Origin: Flavobacteriaceae bacterium | GTDB lineage: Bacteria; Bacteroidota; Bacteroidia; Flavobacteriales; Flavobacteriaceae | NCBI GenBank assembly: GCA_014075215.1 | Contig: CP046177.1 | Span: 4,154,501 to 4,218,500, forward strand | Direction: 5' to 3' | DNA length: 64,000 nucleotides | Translations under genes and position numbers: made by a program | The notes under the pieces: model-generated | What the model was told of the DNA's origin: nothing | Database searches by the model: none | The model's input: the letters and a program-made list of their open reading frames with translations, nothing else | Shown here: positions 37,058 through 46,126 of the stretch, piece after piece | How the letters are laid out: each line of letters starts with the position of its first letter | Position numbering within the stretch: the first letter of the stretch is position 1

Positions 37058-38689
37058 TTACTTCTTTAACAAAATATAAGTGTATCTGTTTGTGTCTTTC
37101 AAGAGTTTTACTGCATCTAAAATGACCTTATCGTTTCTTAGTTTATTCTTATAAACACCTTCTTTGTAATAGTACCCGGAAATGATAGTTTCTTTTAAAA
37201 GTTCTTTTATAACATCTTTATTTTTTGATATTTGATTGACTTTATCTATTGTTAACTTTTTCAGAATACTGTTATATTCCTGACGTATGAATTTCGAATC
37301 TAAAACAGCATCATTTGCTTTTTTAAAAAGACGTTCTTGCCTGGTTATAAAAGTAGTATCGGTTGTCAAATAGTTTTGAAACTTTTTAAAATCAGCATCG
37401 GAAAAGTTAAACTTTTCAACTTCGACAATTTCTTTATTTTCATTAAAATAAGCTATTGCATAGTTAAATATTACTCTGGATTTAATTAATTCTTCGGCCT
37501 GACTTGTTTGTTCAGGTATTTTGATCTCGACATCCGGTAAAATCCCTCCTCCGCCAAAAACAGTTCTTCCGTTTTTTGTTGTAAATGTATGAACCCCGGC
37601 TTCTGAAAATTTAGGTACATGCCCATTTTCATACCTATTGGCATAATCCAACTCTTGAATACACCTTCCACTTGGAGTATAATACTTGGAAATCGTTACT
37701 TTTAATTGTGCCCCATAACTGAGGGGTCTATAACGCTGCACCAATCCTTTCCCAAAAGATCGCACTCCCATAATGACCGCTCTGTCATAATCTTGCAGTG
37801 CTCCGCTAACTATTTCCGAGGCAGATGCCGAACTACCGTTAATTAAGGCAATCACCGGTATATCCAAATCTAATGGAGTATTCGCTGCCCTGTATGTATT
37901 GCTCCATTTTTTAACCTTTGCTTTTGTAGATACAATCGTGCTTCCTTTCGGCAAAAAGAAATTGGAGATATGAATTGCTTCCAAAAGAGACCCTCCCGGG
38001 TTTCCTCTTAAATCGAAAACCAATTTTTTCATTCCGCGTTCCTTCAGCTTTCTAAAAGCTTTTTTTACTTCCACAGATGCTTTATTACTAAATTGTGTAA
38101 GCACTATATAACCCGTTTCTTCATCGATCAAATCATAAAAAGGTACCGGATTTATTGTAATTTTTTCCCGGGTCAATTTTATATCGAAACTCGTTCCGTT
38201 TCTTAAGACGGTTACTTCAACAGTACTATTTGGTGCTCCTTTTAAGAGTTCTGACATTTGATCGCTCTTCATATCTTCCAGATATTGTCCGTCAACTTTA
38301 ATAATCATATCTCCTGCTTTCAAGTGGTTCTTATCTGCCGAATATCCTTTGTAAATTTCCGTTATAATAATTCCTTTTTTATCATAGTATGTAGAAATTC
38401 CTACACCTGCATATGCTCCTTCTCTCCTGATTTTTGCTTCTTCTACATCCTGTTCGTTGTAATAATTTGTATATGGGTCCAAATCTTGCAATGTATATTT
38501 TATTGCTTTCGTTGTTAATTCGGCAGGATTGATCTCATTTACATAATACATATTTAACTCTTTAAACAATGTATTGTATATTTCTATTTGTTTTGCTACT
38601 TCAAAAAAATCAGATTTAAAGGAAAATGAAATAAAAATGAATACTGTTAAAATAAAAAATCCCGAATATCTCTTAATCCTGCCTTTCAT
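37058..38689 (-). CDS. S41 family C-terminal processing peptidase
   Basis: 543 residues. N-terminal signal/anchor (residues about 8-26), an S41 N-terminal helical region, a PDZ domain (about 90-165: GAYAGVGISTYYDKKGIIIT, LKAGDMIIKVDGQ) and the tail-specific protease domain. The catalytic Ser is in NGSSASASEIVSGALQDYDR, with the Lys later in SFGKGLVQRY. GNPGGSLLEAI is also conserved. It cuts C-terminal ends of envelope proteins in the periplasm. The ORF starts 4 bases after rnpA ends and is on the same strand, so they likely share a transcript. Not obviously tied to the polysaccharide genes after it. Confidence 0.93.
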   Translation of the reverse strand: MKGRIKRYSGFFILTVFIFISFSFKSDFFEVAKQIEIYNTLFKELNMYYVNEINPAELTTKAIKYTLQDLDPYTNYYNEQDVEEAKIRREGAYAGVGISTYYDKKGIIITEIYKGYSADKNHLKAGDMIIKVDGQYLEDMKSDQMSELLKGAPNSTVEVTVLRNGTSFDIKLTREKITINPVPFYDLIDEETGYIVLTQFSNKASVEVKKAFRKLKERGMKKLVFDLRGNPGGSLLEAIHISNFFLPKGSTIVSTKAKVKKWSNTYRAANTPLDLDIPVIALINGSSASASEIVSGALQDYDRAVIMGVRSFGKGLVQRYRPLSYGAQLKVTISKYYTPSGRCIQELDYANRYENGHVPKFSEAGVHTFTTKNGRTVFGGGGILPDVEIKIPEQTSQAEELIKSRVIFNYAIAYFNENKEIVEVEKFNFSDADFKKFQNYLTTDTTFITRQERLFKKANDAVLDSKFIRQEYNSILKKLTIDKVNQISKNKDVIKELLKETIISGYYYKEGVYKNKLRNDKVILDAVKLLKDTNRYTYILLKK

Positions 38690-38692
38690 AAT

Positions 38693-39061
38693 TCACTGTT
38701 TTAGTTCTTTCAAAAATAACTTCAATAAGCTGCTCATACTTTTTTGAATATCTGCATATATTGGTTTTTTCTTACCAATAAAGGTAATCATAAAAGTAGC
38801 ATTGGTAACATCATAAACCGTATATTTTTCATGTCTGTACGCTTCTTTTATAAGTCGTCTTATCCTGTTTCTATCTACTGCTTTTTTAAATTGCTTTTTA
38901 GAAACGGAAAAACCTACCTGAACAGGAAAACCTGATGTGTGCTCAGTTTGTAAATATGCCAATCTAAGCGGAAATATTTTTAAGCTCCTTCCTTCTTCAA
39001 AGAGTTGAGTTATCAACTTTTTGCTTTTTAAACGTTCGTATTTCCCCAGCGTAAATTTCAT
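38693..39061 (-). CDS. rnpA: Ribonuclease P protein component
   Basis: About 122 residues. RnpA assists the RNase P RNA in tRNA 5' maturation. Evidence: LGKYERLKSKKLITQLFEEG (family start), LRLAYLQT, VGFSVSKKQFKKAVDRNRIR and RLIKEAYR, which carry the RNR signature. I use the ATG at 39059-39061 (MKFTLGKYERL). A GTG six bases earlier (39067) is possible, but family members usually start close to FTL. No rpmH is found upstream, unlike many bacteria. Confidence 0.93.
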   Translation of the reverse strand: MKFTLGKYERLKSKKLITQLFEEGRSLKIFPLRLAYLQTEHTSGFPVQVGFSVSKKQFKKAVDRNRIRRLIKEAYRHEKYTVYDVTNATFMITFIGKKKPIYADIQKSMSSLLKLFLKELKQ

Positions 39062-39125
39062 GCTCACAAACTTACAGAAAAGTAGTGTTTTTTAATGGTT
39101 TTAAATTGTTATTTTCTTCTGTAAA

Positions 39126-39162
39126 AAACTAAATTTTGTATTTTTTAATCAAAATTTAGTTT
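39126..39162. repeat. 13-bp inverted repeat in the rnpA/acyl-CoA dehydrogenase gap
   Basis: AAACTAAATTTTG (39126-39138) and CAAAATTTAGTTT (39150-39162) are exact reverse complements with an 11-base loop. The hairpin lies between divergent promoters, so it could be an operator or an RNA hairpin. Role unknown. Confidence 0.7.
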
Positions 39163-39238
39163 CACTTCAGTAACCACTTCGTTAGTCCATAAATTTTTTT
39201 CATTTGTTTTTGTGAACTTTCAAATGAAAAAATTCATG

Positions 39239-39246
39239 TACTTTTG
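39239..39246 (+). promoter_or_regulatory. -7 box TACTTTTG
   Basis: Exact match to TAnnTTTG, 25 bases before the ATG at 39272. A -33 TTTG at about 39209-39212 is 26 bases away, longer than the usual 17-23, so promoter strength is uncertain. Confidence 0.45.
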
Positions 39247-39271
39247 AGAACACATAATCACTGTATGTATC

Positions 39272-40450
39272 ATGAAACCAGATATATTTCAAGCACCGGA
39301 TTATTATCAAATAGATGATTTGCTAAATGATGAGCATAAATTAGTACGAGAAGCTTCCAGGGAGTGGGTAAAAAGAGAGGTTTCTCCCATCATAGAAGCG
39401 TATGCTCAAAAAGCAGCGTTTCCGGATCATATCATAAAGGGTTTAGCGAATATAGGTGCTTTTGGCCCTTATATTCCGCCGGGTTACGGAGGGGCCGGAC
39501 TAGATCAAATTTCGTATGGCTTGATCATGCAAGAAATAGAACGAGGTGATTCCGGTGTTCGTTCCACTGCTTCCGTACAGTCCTCACTGGTAATGTACCC
39601 TATCTGGAAATATGGTAATGAGAAGCAAAGACAAAAATACTTACCGAAATTAGCTACCGGAGAATGGATGGGTTGTTTTGGACTGACCGAACCGGATTAC
39701 GGATCCAATCCGGGGGGAATGGTAACTAATTTTAAAGATAAAGGAGATTATTTTTTACTAAACGGCTCAAAACTTTGGATTTCCAATGCTCCTTTTGCTC
39801 AAATAGCTGTGGTTTGGGCAAAAAATGAAGAAGGAAAAATTCACGGATTAATTGTTGAAAGAGGAGTGGAAGGGTTTTCTACTCCTGAAACACATAATAA
39901 ATGGTCTTTAAGAGCTTCTGCTACCGGAGAGCTGATTTTTGATAATGTAAAAGTTCCCAAAGAAAATATATTGCCCAATAAATCCGGTTTAGGTGCTCCT
40001 TTAGGTTGTCTGGACTCTGCCAGATATGGAATCGCCTGGGGAGCCATTGGTGCTGCTATGGATTGTTATGATACTGCTCTGCGCTATAGTAAAGAACGCA
40101 TTCAATTTGGAAAACCCATTGGTCAATTTCAATTACAACAAAAGAAATTAGCGGAAATGATTACGGAAATTACAAAAGCACAGTTACTGGCATGGAGATT
40201 AGGAACGCTTCGCAATGAAGATAAGGCCACTTCTGCCCAGATTTCTATGGCAAAACGCAATAATGTGGAAATGGCACTGAATGTGGCAAGAGAAGCTCGT
40301 CAAATATTAGGAGGTATGGGAATTACAGGAGAATATGCTATTATGCGCCATATGATGAATCTGGAAAGTGTGATAACCTATGAAGGGACACACGATATAC
40401 ATCTGTTAATTACCGGTTTAGATATCACAGGGTTAAATGGTTTTAAATAA
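39272..40450 (+). CDS. Acyl-CoA dehydrogenase (glutaryl-CoA dehydrogenase-like)
   Basis: 392 residues. FAD-dependent dehydrogenase of the ACAD family that takes electrons from an acyl-CoA to an electron-transfer flavoprotein. FAD-contact motifs FGLTEPDYGSNPGGM and LWISNAPFAQIAVVWAKNEE are present. The C-terminal domain has ALRYSKERIQFGKPIGQFQL and EARQILGGMGITGEYAIMRH. The catalytic Glu is in VITYEGTHDIHLLITG, where glutaryl-CoA dehydrogenases place it, so lysine/tryptophan catabolism is the best guess. It starts at ATG 39272 and is followed by a MITE copy 13 bases after the stop. Confidence 0.93.
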   Translation: MKPDIFQAPDYYQIDDLLNDEHKLVREASREWVKREVSPIIEAYAQKAAFPDHIIKGLANIGAFGPYIPPGYGGAGLDQISYGLIMQEIERGDSGVRSTASVQSSLVMYPIWKYGNEKQRQKYLPKLATGEWMGCFGLTEPDYGSNPGGMVTNFKDKGDYFLLNGSKLWISNAPFAQIAVVWAKNEEGKIHGLIVERGVEGFSTPETHNKWSLRASATGELIFDNVKVPKENILPNKSGLGAPLGCLDSARYGIAWGAIGAAMDCYDTALRYSKERIQFGKPIGQFQLQQKKLAEMITEITKAQLLAWRLGTLRNEDKATSAQISMAKRNNVEMALNVAREARQILGGMGITGEYAIMRHMMNLESVITYEGTHDIHLLITGLDITGLNGFK

Positions 40451-40462
40451 CTTTTATATACC

Positions 40463-40626
40463 AGAGACCTTTGCAAAATAGTGATATATTCCGTATTGAA
40501 ATTGATTTGGCTTCAAATTTCTTCCTTCTCGAAAATTTTAAATCCTCAAAACCAACAAGTTACTCCGGTTCAAAATTTTCTTCGAGCGTCGAACTTTTTT
40601 GCCAAATCAATTTTACAAAGGTCTCT
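40463..40626 (+). mobile_element. MITE-like element, copy 2 (164 bp, 3-bp target duplication ACC)
   Basis: AGAGACCTTTGCAAAAT to TTTTACAAAGGTCTCT with inner ATTGATTTGGC/GCCAAATCAAT arms. It is flanked by ACC on both sides (40460-40462, 40627-40629). Its right end lies 50 bases before the FemAB-like ORF that lacks an ATG start. Confidence 0.92.
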
Positions 40627-40675
40627 ACCATTTTATTCGTAACAGAATTATATATCTTTAAACCAAATATTTTTT

Positions 40676-41872
40676 TTGATTTGCAAAAACAATTATAACG
40701 CCCGTACTTTTTCCAGTGTTTCTCAAATTCCCGATATTGTCTGGCAACAATTGGCTTGTGATACCAATCTATATTTTCATAAAGAGTATTTACAGTCTTT
40801 GGAAAACAACAATACACAAATTGATTTTTCTTATATTGTTTTAGTAAATAAACAACAAAAAGCAATCGCTTTTGCTACCCTTCAAATTATTGGTTTTGAT
40901 GTAAATTCCATTAAAAATGATTTGGAGAAACTTTTACGAAAAGTGACTGCTATAGCCAGAAAAATAAGACTATTACCTAAAGAAAAGCCTCTTAAATTTT
41001 TAGTTTGCGGCAATATTTTTGTGAGTGGTGAACATGGTATTTTTATTAAAGACGGAGTTGATAAAAACAATACCATTAAACAATTGGGAAAGGCTATCCA
41101 GAGTTTTGCTTCGGAACACAAAGATAAAGAAATTGCTATTTTCATTTTAAAGGATTTCATCAAAAATTCGCTATTTATTACAAATGAGTTATTAGATTAT
41201 AATTATTACAGTATCAATGTTGAGCCCAACATGAAACTGGAAATCAATAAAAGCTGGAACACCTTTGACGATTACCTGGCTGCATTAAAAACCAAATTTA
41301 GAGTAAAAGCCAAAAAAGCGTTACATAAAAGTGACACATTACATATTATAGATATTACGACAAAAAATATTGACCGTTTATTACCTAAAATGACTCACCT
41401 CTACGAAAAAGTGGTTTCCAAAGCGGATTTTAATTTTGGTGATTTTAATCTGGCAACCTATAAGAATTTAATTGAAAAATTAGGTGATTGCTATATTTTA
41501 AAAGCCTACTATTTAGAAGATACCATGATAGGTTTTATGTCCGGGCTAATCAACGGTACATCTTTAGATGCTCATTTTGTGGGTATTGATTATCAATATA
41601 ATAGAGAATATGCCGTATATCAAAGAATGCTGTATGAATATATAATGATTGCTATTGATAAAAAATTAAAGACGTTGAACTTTGCCAGAACTGCCAGTGA
41701 AATTAAAAGTTCTGTCGGAGCAATCCCGGAAGATCTAACCGTATATATTCGTCATAAAAAATCAATTACAAATAAACTTCTAAGGTTATTTTTGACAAAT
41801 CTGCAACCTACAAAATTCAACCAAAAATTTCCATTTAAAAATATTGTAATCCCCAATGAAAACAATTCATGA
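40676..41872 (+). CDS. FemAB/GNAT-like acyltransferase
   Basis: 398 residues with the peptidoglycan-type FemAB/GNAT fold. Central and C-terminal segments recall aminoacyl- or N-acyltransferases (LAALKTKFRVKAKKALHKSD, VLVDRLLPKMTHLYEKVVSK-like region, FNFGDFNLATYKNLIEKLGD, GFMSGLINGTSLDAHFVGID). The N-terminal FHKEYLQSLENNN is also seen in BioF2-like/GNAT proteins. The only in-frame start near the N-terminus is TTG 40676; the first upstream in-frame stop is 40640-40642 and no ATG occurs between. The MITE ends 50 bases upstream, so the insertion may have removed the natural start or promoter. It overlaps tesB by 17 bases. Confidence 0.65.
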   Translation: MICKNNYNARTFSSVSQIPDIVWQQLACDTNLYFHKEYLQSLENNNTQIDFSYIVLVNKQQKAIAFATLQIIGFDVNSIKNDLEKLLRKVTAIARKIRLLPKEKPLKFLVCGNIFVSGEHGIFIKDGVDKNNTIKQLGKAIQSFASEHKDKEIAIFILKDFIKNSLFITNELLDYNYYSINVEPNMKLEINKSWNTFDDYLAALKTKFRVKAKKALHKSDTLHIIDITTKNIDRLLPKMTHLYEKVVSKADFNFGDFNLATYKNLIEKLGDCYILKAYYLEDTMIGFMSGLINGTSLDAHFVGIDYQYNREYAVYQRMLYEYIMIAIDKKLKTLNFARTASEIKSSVGAIPEDLTVYIRHKKSITNKLLRLFLTNLQPTKFNQKFPFKNIVIPNENNS

Positions 41873-42722
41873 TCTTATAGCAATTCTTACTTTAGAAGAT
41901 GCAGGCAATAATTTGTATAGCGGAGTGAGTAAAACTATCGGAGGTCCGAATGTATTTGGCGGGCAAGTTTTGGCTCAGGCATTACATGCAGCTTATAAGA
42001 CCATTTCAAACGGCAGGATTGTACACTCTTTGCACTCCTATTTTTTAGAGTCGGGAAACCTCTTAAAACCCATTACTTATCGGGTAGAGGAAATGAGAAA
42101 CGGAAAAAGTTTTTCTACGAGAAGAGTTACCGCCATACAAGAAACAAATACGCTGTTTATTATGGCAGCTTCTTTCCATAAAAAAGAAGTGGGTTATGAG
42201 CACCAGATGTCCATCAAACAAGATATTAAACAACCTGAAGAATTATTAAGTTGGAGTGAAATACTAGACAAATTCGGGCCGAAGCTGCCTCATAAAATGA
42301 ATGCTTTTTTAAAAGTGGAAAGACCTGTAGAATTTAAGCCCGTTGAAATGATTAATCCTGCAAGCCCTAAAAATTTACTGGCTGTAGAAGATGTCTGGTT
42401 CAAGTTAAAAGGAGATGCCGGCACATTAGATTTACCCTTAAAACAACAGGTTTTAACATATATTTCCGATTATAATATTCTAACGGCGGCTCTAAAACCG
42501 AATGCCGGTAAGGCTAATTTTGGCAACACTCAAATAACAAGTTTAGACCATTCTATGTGGTTTTTTAGAGACTTTACTTTTGATGACTGGATGCTTTTTT
42601 CAATAGTATCTCCTAATGCATATGGTTCCAGAGGCCTGGCTATCGGAAACATATTTACGAGAACAGGCGAATTAGTAGGTGCCGTAGCTCAGGAAGGGCT
42701 CATTAGAAATATTCGGAGATAA
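41856..42722 (+). CDS. tesB: Acyl-CoA thioesterase II
   Basis: 288 residues, the normal length for TesB, a double hot-dog thioesterase that hydrolyses acyl-CoA. GGPNVFGGQVLAQALHAAYK, then IVHSLHSYFLESGNLLKPIT and YRVEEMRNGKSFSTRRVTA make up the first hot-dog domain. The second has LTYISDYNILTAALKP (Asp), SLDHSMWFFRDFTFDDWML (Ser/Asp region) and SRGLAIGNIFTRTGELVGAV (Gln in VAQEGLIR). It overlaps the FemAB-like gene by 17 bases, so the two are likely co-transcribed. Confidence 0.93.
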   Translation: MKTIHDLIAILTLEDAGNNLYSGVSKTIGGPNVFGGQVLAQALHAAYKTISNGRIVHSLHSYFLESGNLLKPITYRVEEMRNGKSFSTRRVTAIQETNTLFIMAASFHKKEVGYEHQMSIKQDIKQPEELLSWSEILDKFGPKLPHKMNAFLKVERPVEFKPVEMINPASPKNLLAVEDVWFKLKGDAGTLDLPLKQQVLTYISDYNILTAALKPNAGKANFGNTQITSLDHSMWFFRDFTFDDWMLFSIVSPNAYGSRGLAIGNIFTRTGELVGAVAQEGLIRNIRR

Positions 42723-42780
42723 CGGACATACCTAAATAAGGTTGTTTTTTTAGATTTTTAAAAGATACATATTTATTTTT

Positions 42781-42788
42781 TATATTTG
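42781..42788 (+). promoter_or_regulatory. -7 box TATATTTG
   Basis: Exact TAnnTTTG match 95 bases before the ATG of the small membrane protein gene. No TTG at 17-23 bases upstream is obvious. Moderate support only. Confidence 0.35.
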
Positions 42789-42882
42789 GCAGAGTTATCC
42801 AAATAAGAATTGTTTTAAGTACTATAAAATTACAATCCCTAAAATATTTATTGAACAGGTAAGTTTTCATGATAAAGAGAAA

Positions 42883-43203
42883 ATGAGAAATTGCTGGGCA
42901 TATTTTGTTTCAAACGGATGGAATAAAGAGCGGCATCTGTGTACCATTTCTGTTACGGTAATTTCTATTGTTTTAATATTGACAGGGATTTCCAATAGAA
43001 TTGAAAATCATTTTACAGTGAAAAATAACAATTTAATAGCTTCAACTTTACTAGTACTAGCAAGCCTGTTTGGAGAAATCGTTATATGGGTTAAAAGAAC
43101 AAAACTTCGCTATAAAATAAGATATATTGAAGAATTAGATGCAAAATTTGAGCTTCAGGAAATAAAACCGATTCCAAAAAATAAAAGAACTGTTAAACTA
43201 TAA
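42883..43203 (+). CDS. Small membrane protein, unknown function
   Basis: 106 residues, no family recognised. Two membrane segments, about residues 22-40 (TISVTVISIVLILTGI) and 52-70 (IASTLLVLASLFGEIVIW). The C-terminal cytoplasmic tail is polar and charged (KRTKLRYKIRYIEELDAKFE). The ATG at 42883 keeps the short N-terminal part RNCWAYFVSNGW. It lies between tesB and the CNNM gene, 98 bases from the latter. Confidence 0.55.
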   Translation: MRNCWAYFVSNGWNKERHLCTISVTVISIVLILTGISNRIENHFTVKNNNLIASTLLVLASLFGEIVIWVKRTKLRYKIRYIEELDAKFELQEIKPIPKNKRTVKL

Positions 43204-43254
43204 TCTTATTTACATTTTAGTACCAATGAAATATGTGAACATGATTATTTCTTG

Positions 43255-43282
43255 TTGAACTCATCTTGACTTCTTATTTTTG
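43255..43282 (+). promoter_or_regulatory. Promoter: TTG - 17 bases - TATTTTTG
   Basis: TTG (43255-43257) and TATTTTTG (43275-43282) are separated by 17 bases, the published Flavobacterium consensus layout. The CNNM gene ATG lies 18 bases later. Confidence 0.6.
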
Positions 43283-43300
43283 CATAAATAATAAAGCTTC

Positions 43301-44380
43301 ATGACACTTTTATTTTTTTATGCACTTATTTCGATATTCTTTTCTTTTTTATGTTCCATTCTGGAAGCTGTTCTATTAAGTGTAACACCCACATTTATCA
43401 ATGTGAAAATTTCGGAAGGTAAGGCATATGCACACACGTTGGAAAAAATCAAAGAAGATATTGACCAACCTTTAATTGCTATTCTGACACTCAATACCAT
43501 AGCACATACTGTTGGTGCGGTTTTAGTAGGGGTTCAAGCAGAAAAATTGCCCTATAAGTTTGAAATTTTAGGTATGAATATAGTGGGAATCGTTTCGGCT
43601 ATCATGACAATCTTAATCTTAATAGTTTCCGAAATCATTCCAAAAACCATTGGCGCAACACATTGGGAAAAGCTAGCACGCCTCACAACTGCTTTTTTGT
43701 CTGTATTGATTTTCTTTTTTAAATGGATAGGTATTCTTTTTATACTACAATTGATCACCAAACTCTTTGGAAAAAACAAGTACGGCTCTGTACTAAGCAG
43801 AGAAGATTTTACGGCTATGGCAGATATCGCACAACAAGAGGGTATTTTTCAGGAATCCGAAAGCAAAGTGATCAAAAATTTAATCAATTTCAAGAAAGTT
43901 CAGGTAAAAGATATTATGACTCCCAGAACTATTTTAACATCTGCTGATGAAGAACAGACCATTCAATCTTTTTTTGATGCACACCCTTCATTACGCTTTT
44001 CCAGGATTCCGGTTTATAAGAAAAACCCGGACAGTATTATAGGGTATTTCTTAAAAGATCAACTATTAGAAGCCATTATTAAAGGAAATGGAGAACAGCC
44101 GTTAAAGAACATCAAACGCCCGATATTAATTACCAAACGCAATTTACCTATTCCTAATTTATTTGAACAATTAATAGATCAACGCGAGCACATTGCTTTG
44201 GTAGTAGATGAATACGGTTCCGTAAGTGGCCTGGTTACACAGGAAGATGTAATAGAAACACTGTTGGGCCTGGAAATCATGGATGAGAGCGACACAGTAG
44301 CAGACCTACAGTTATTGGCTCGTAAAAGTTGGCAACTTCGTGCTAAACGTTTAGGCATTATTGATAATATTGAAGAATAA
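43301..44380 (+). CDS. CNNM/CorB-type membrane protein with CBS domains
   Basis: 359 residues. N-terminal CNNM (DUF21) domain, residues 1 to about 165, with four hydrophobic segments (LLFFYALISIFFSFLCSILE, GMNIVGIVSAIMTILILIVS and others). A CBS pair follows, starting with VKDIMTPRTILTSADEEQTI, then LRFSRIPVYKKNPDSIIGYF and REHIALVVDEYGSVSGLVTQ. Members take part in magnesium/cobalt transport or efflux. The C-terminal CorC_HlyC domain is missing or very short, so it belongs to the shorter branch. Confidence 0.88.
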   Translation: MTLLFFYALISIFFSFLCSILEAVLLSVTPTFINVKISEGKAYAHTLEKIKEDIDQPLIAILTLNTIAHTVGAVLVGVQAEKLPYKFEILGMNIVGIVSAIMTILILIVSEIIPKTIGATHWEKLARLTTAFLSVLIFFFKWIGILFILQLITKLFGKNKYGSVLSREDFTAMADIAQQEGIFQESESKVIKNLINFKKVQVKDIMTPRTILTSADEEQTIQSFFDAHPSLRFSRIPVYKKNPDSIIGYFLKDQLLEAIIKGNGEQPLKNIKRPILITKRNLPIPNLFEQLIDQREHIALVVDEYGSVSGLVTQEDVIETLLGLEIMDESDTVADLQLLARKSWQLRAKRLGIIDNIEE

Positions 44381-44440
44381 AACACGCTAAGTAAAATATT
44401 GAAAAATAGCATAACTTTTCATTAAAACCTTGAATTAAAT

Positions 44441-45052
44441 ATGAAAAAAACTATTGACCATAGCCTAAAAAAAACACTTTCTTATCCGGAATACAGAAAT
44501 TTAGTTAAAAAATTGATAGCTGACGGTAAATCAACGGGGCCTTATCAATCGGAAAGCCTTTTAAATTACAGCATACTAAATGACAAAAGAATGGATCGTT
44601 TAGATAAAACCATTAAATTAACAGTAAAAACCGTTTCAGATGTCAGAAAAATTAAAATGCCTCAAACCTGGTTGGTGTTGACTGAAAGCTGGTGCGGTGA
44701 TGCAGCACAGACCTTGCCTGTAATTCATAAAATAACTGCATTAAATCCCAATATAGAATTGAAGATTGTACTTCGTGATGAGAATGAAGCATTGATGAAT
44801 CAATTTTTAACAAACGGAACAAAATCAATTCCGAAATTAATTGCTATAAATAAAGAAAAAGAAGTTCTAAGCTCCTGGGGTCCAAGGCCTAGTATTGCTA
44901 CTAAAATGGTAAATGACTATAAATCCAAACACGGCCGGTTAGATGCCGATTTTAAAAAGAGCTTACAAATCTGGTACAACAAAAACAAAGGGATAAATAC
45001 TCAAGAAGATATGTTATCACTATTAAACCCGGAACTTCATAACGAAGGTTGA
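44441..45052 (+). CDS. Thioredoxin-family protein
   Basis: 203 residues, thioredoxin-fold. The active-site region is WLVLTESWCGDAAQTLPVIH, with one Cys (C-G-D-A) rather than C-x-x-C, then ELKIVLRDENEALMNQFLTN and GTKSIPKLIAI with the cis-Pro. The single Cys is usual for this branch (often annotated thioredoxin family protein) and argues against a classical disulfide reductase role. No signal peptide, so cytosolic. The ATG lies 60 bases after the CNNM stop. Confidence 0.85.
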   Translation: MKKTIDHSLKKTLSYPEYRNLVKKLIADGKSTGPYQSESLLNYSILNDKRMDRLDKTIKLTVKTVSDVRKIKMPQTWLVLTESWCGDAAQTLPVIHKITALNPNIELKIVLRDENEALMNQFLTNGTKSIPKLIAINKEKEVLSSWGPRPSIATKMVNDYKSKHGRLDADFKKSLQIWYNKNKGINTQEDMLSLLNPELHNEG

Positions 45053-45140
45053 AATCGTGATAAATTATATCGAATCTAAAAATTAAACTAAGCTGTTGAT
45101 CTAGAGAAAGTAAAAATTCGTAATTGTGTATTTTATATGC

Positions 45141-46013
45141 TTATGTTGTGTCAGGTCTGGTTAATTTCCAACGATTATGAGTCCATAGCCACATTTCGGG
45201 TGATGTAAATATGGATTCTTCCAGTTTTTTAGAGTAGGATGCAATAAGTTCCGAGCTTTCAATTTCTTTTGGGTTCCTGGCAATTAGCGAAAATCTTAAT
45301 TCATATTTTCCTCTTTTGAATTTTTTAAAAGTTGAAAATATAACTACATAATTTAATTTCTTTGCAATTCTATCCGGTCCTACTAAAAATGCCGTATCCT
45401 GATGTAAAAACTTGACCCAGTGTTTTGAGGTTTTTACACCCGGGCTTTGGTCGCCAATTATACAGTTAAACGTAAACTTATTATCTTTTTCCAAATTGAC
45501 GAGCCCTCTATATGCATTGCTCGATTCCATACAAATAATGCCATATCTACTTCTTATAATTTGCATTAAATGATTGAAATAGTTACTGGATAATTTTTGA
45601 TAGAACGCCGTACATTGATGAGGAAGAAATAATGGTAAAAAACCAAACCATTCCCAATTTCCGAAATGTGCAGTATATATTATGATATTCTTTTCTTGTT
45701 GATAGTATTCTTCAACCATTTCAATATCCTTGACTTTAAATCGCTTGAAAATTTCTCCTTTGCTAATAGTCAGGCATTTTATTGTTTCAAAAAAAACATC
45801 ACAGAAATGTCTGTAGAATTTTTTTTCTATTCTTACCCTTTCAACCTTTGTTTTATCCGGAAACGAGCGTTCCATATTTGAGTTGACAACTTTTCTTCTG
45901 TATTTGACCAAATAGTATATAAAAAAGAATGTGAAATCCGAGACTATATATAAAAATCGTAAAGGGAAAATAGATAATAAATAAAAGGGCAAAAATTTTA
46001 AATACTTCATCAT
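45141..46013 (-). CDS. LpxL/HtrB-type lysophospholipid acyltransferase
   Basis: 290-residue membrane-anchored acyltransferase of the lipid A late acyltransferase family. N-terminal hydrophobic segments (KFLPFYLLSIFPLRFLYIVS), the catalytic IYTAHFGNWEWFGFLPLFLP holding the H-x4-[DE] motif (HFGNWE), IIGDQSPGVKTSKHWVKFLH, and the ending PEMWLWTHNRWK, which is conserved in LpxL/LpxM relatives. It would add a secondary fatty acyl chain to lipid A or a related lipid in the inner membrane. It stands alone, convergent with the thioredoxin-fold gene. Confidence 0.9.
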   Translation of the reverse strand: MMKYLKFLPFYLLSIFPLRFLYIVSDFTFFFIYYLVKYRRKVVNSNMERSFPDKTKVERVRIEKKFYRHFCDVFFETIKCLTISKGEIFKRFKVKDIEMVEEYYQQEKNIIIYTAHFGNWEWFGFLPLFLPHQCTAFYQKLSSNYFNHLMQIIRSRYGIICMESSNAYRGLVNLEKDNKFTFNCIIGDQSPGVKTSKHWVKFLHQDTAFLVGPDRIAKKLNYVVIFSTFKKFKRGKYELRFSLIARNPKEIESSELIASYSKKLEESIFTSPEMWLWTHNRWKLTRPDTT

Positions 46014-46126
46014 TTCTAATTAAACTTAAAATTCACTCTTGACGGCTATTTTTTAGTCACAGAACTCATTTTTAAAGCGTAAATATATGTAACAAACATT
46101 GATTATTGTGAATTTTCTTTTAGAAC

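Noticed and set aside
39067..39074. TAAGTTTG box overlapping the rnpA start
   Set aside because: Matches TAnnTTTG, but it would put the RNA start at the start codon; too close to be convincing, although leaderless RNA cannot be excluded.
40471..40698. ORF starting MQNSDIFRIEIDLASNFF in the MITE copies
   Set aside because: It lies within a non-coding palindromic element, differs in length and end between copies, and resembles no transposase.
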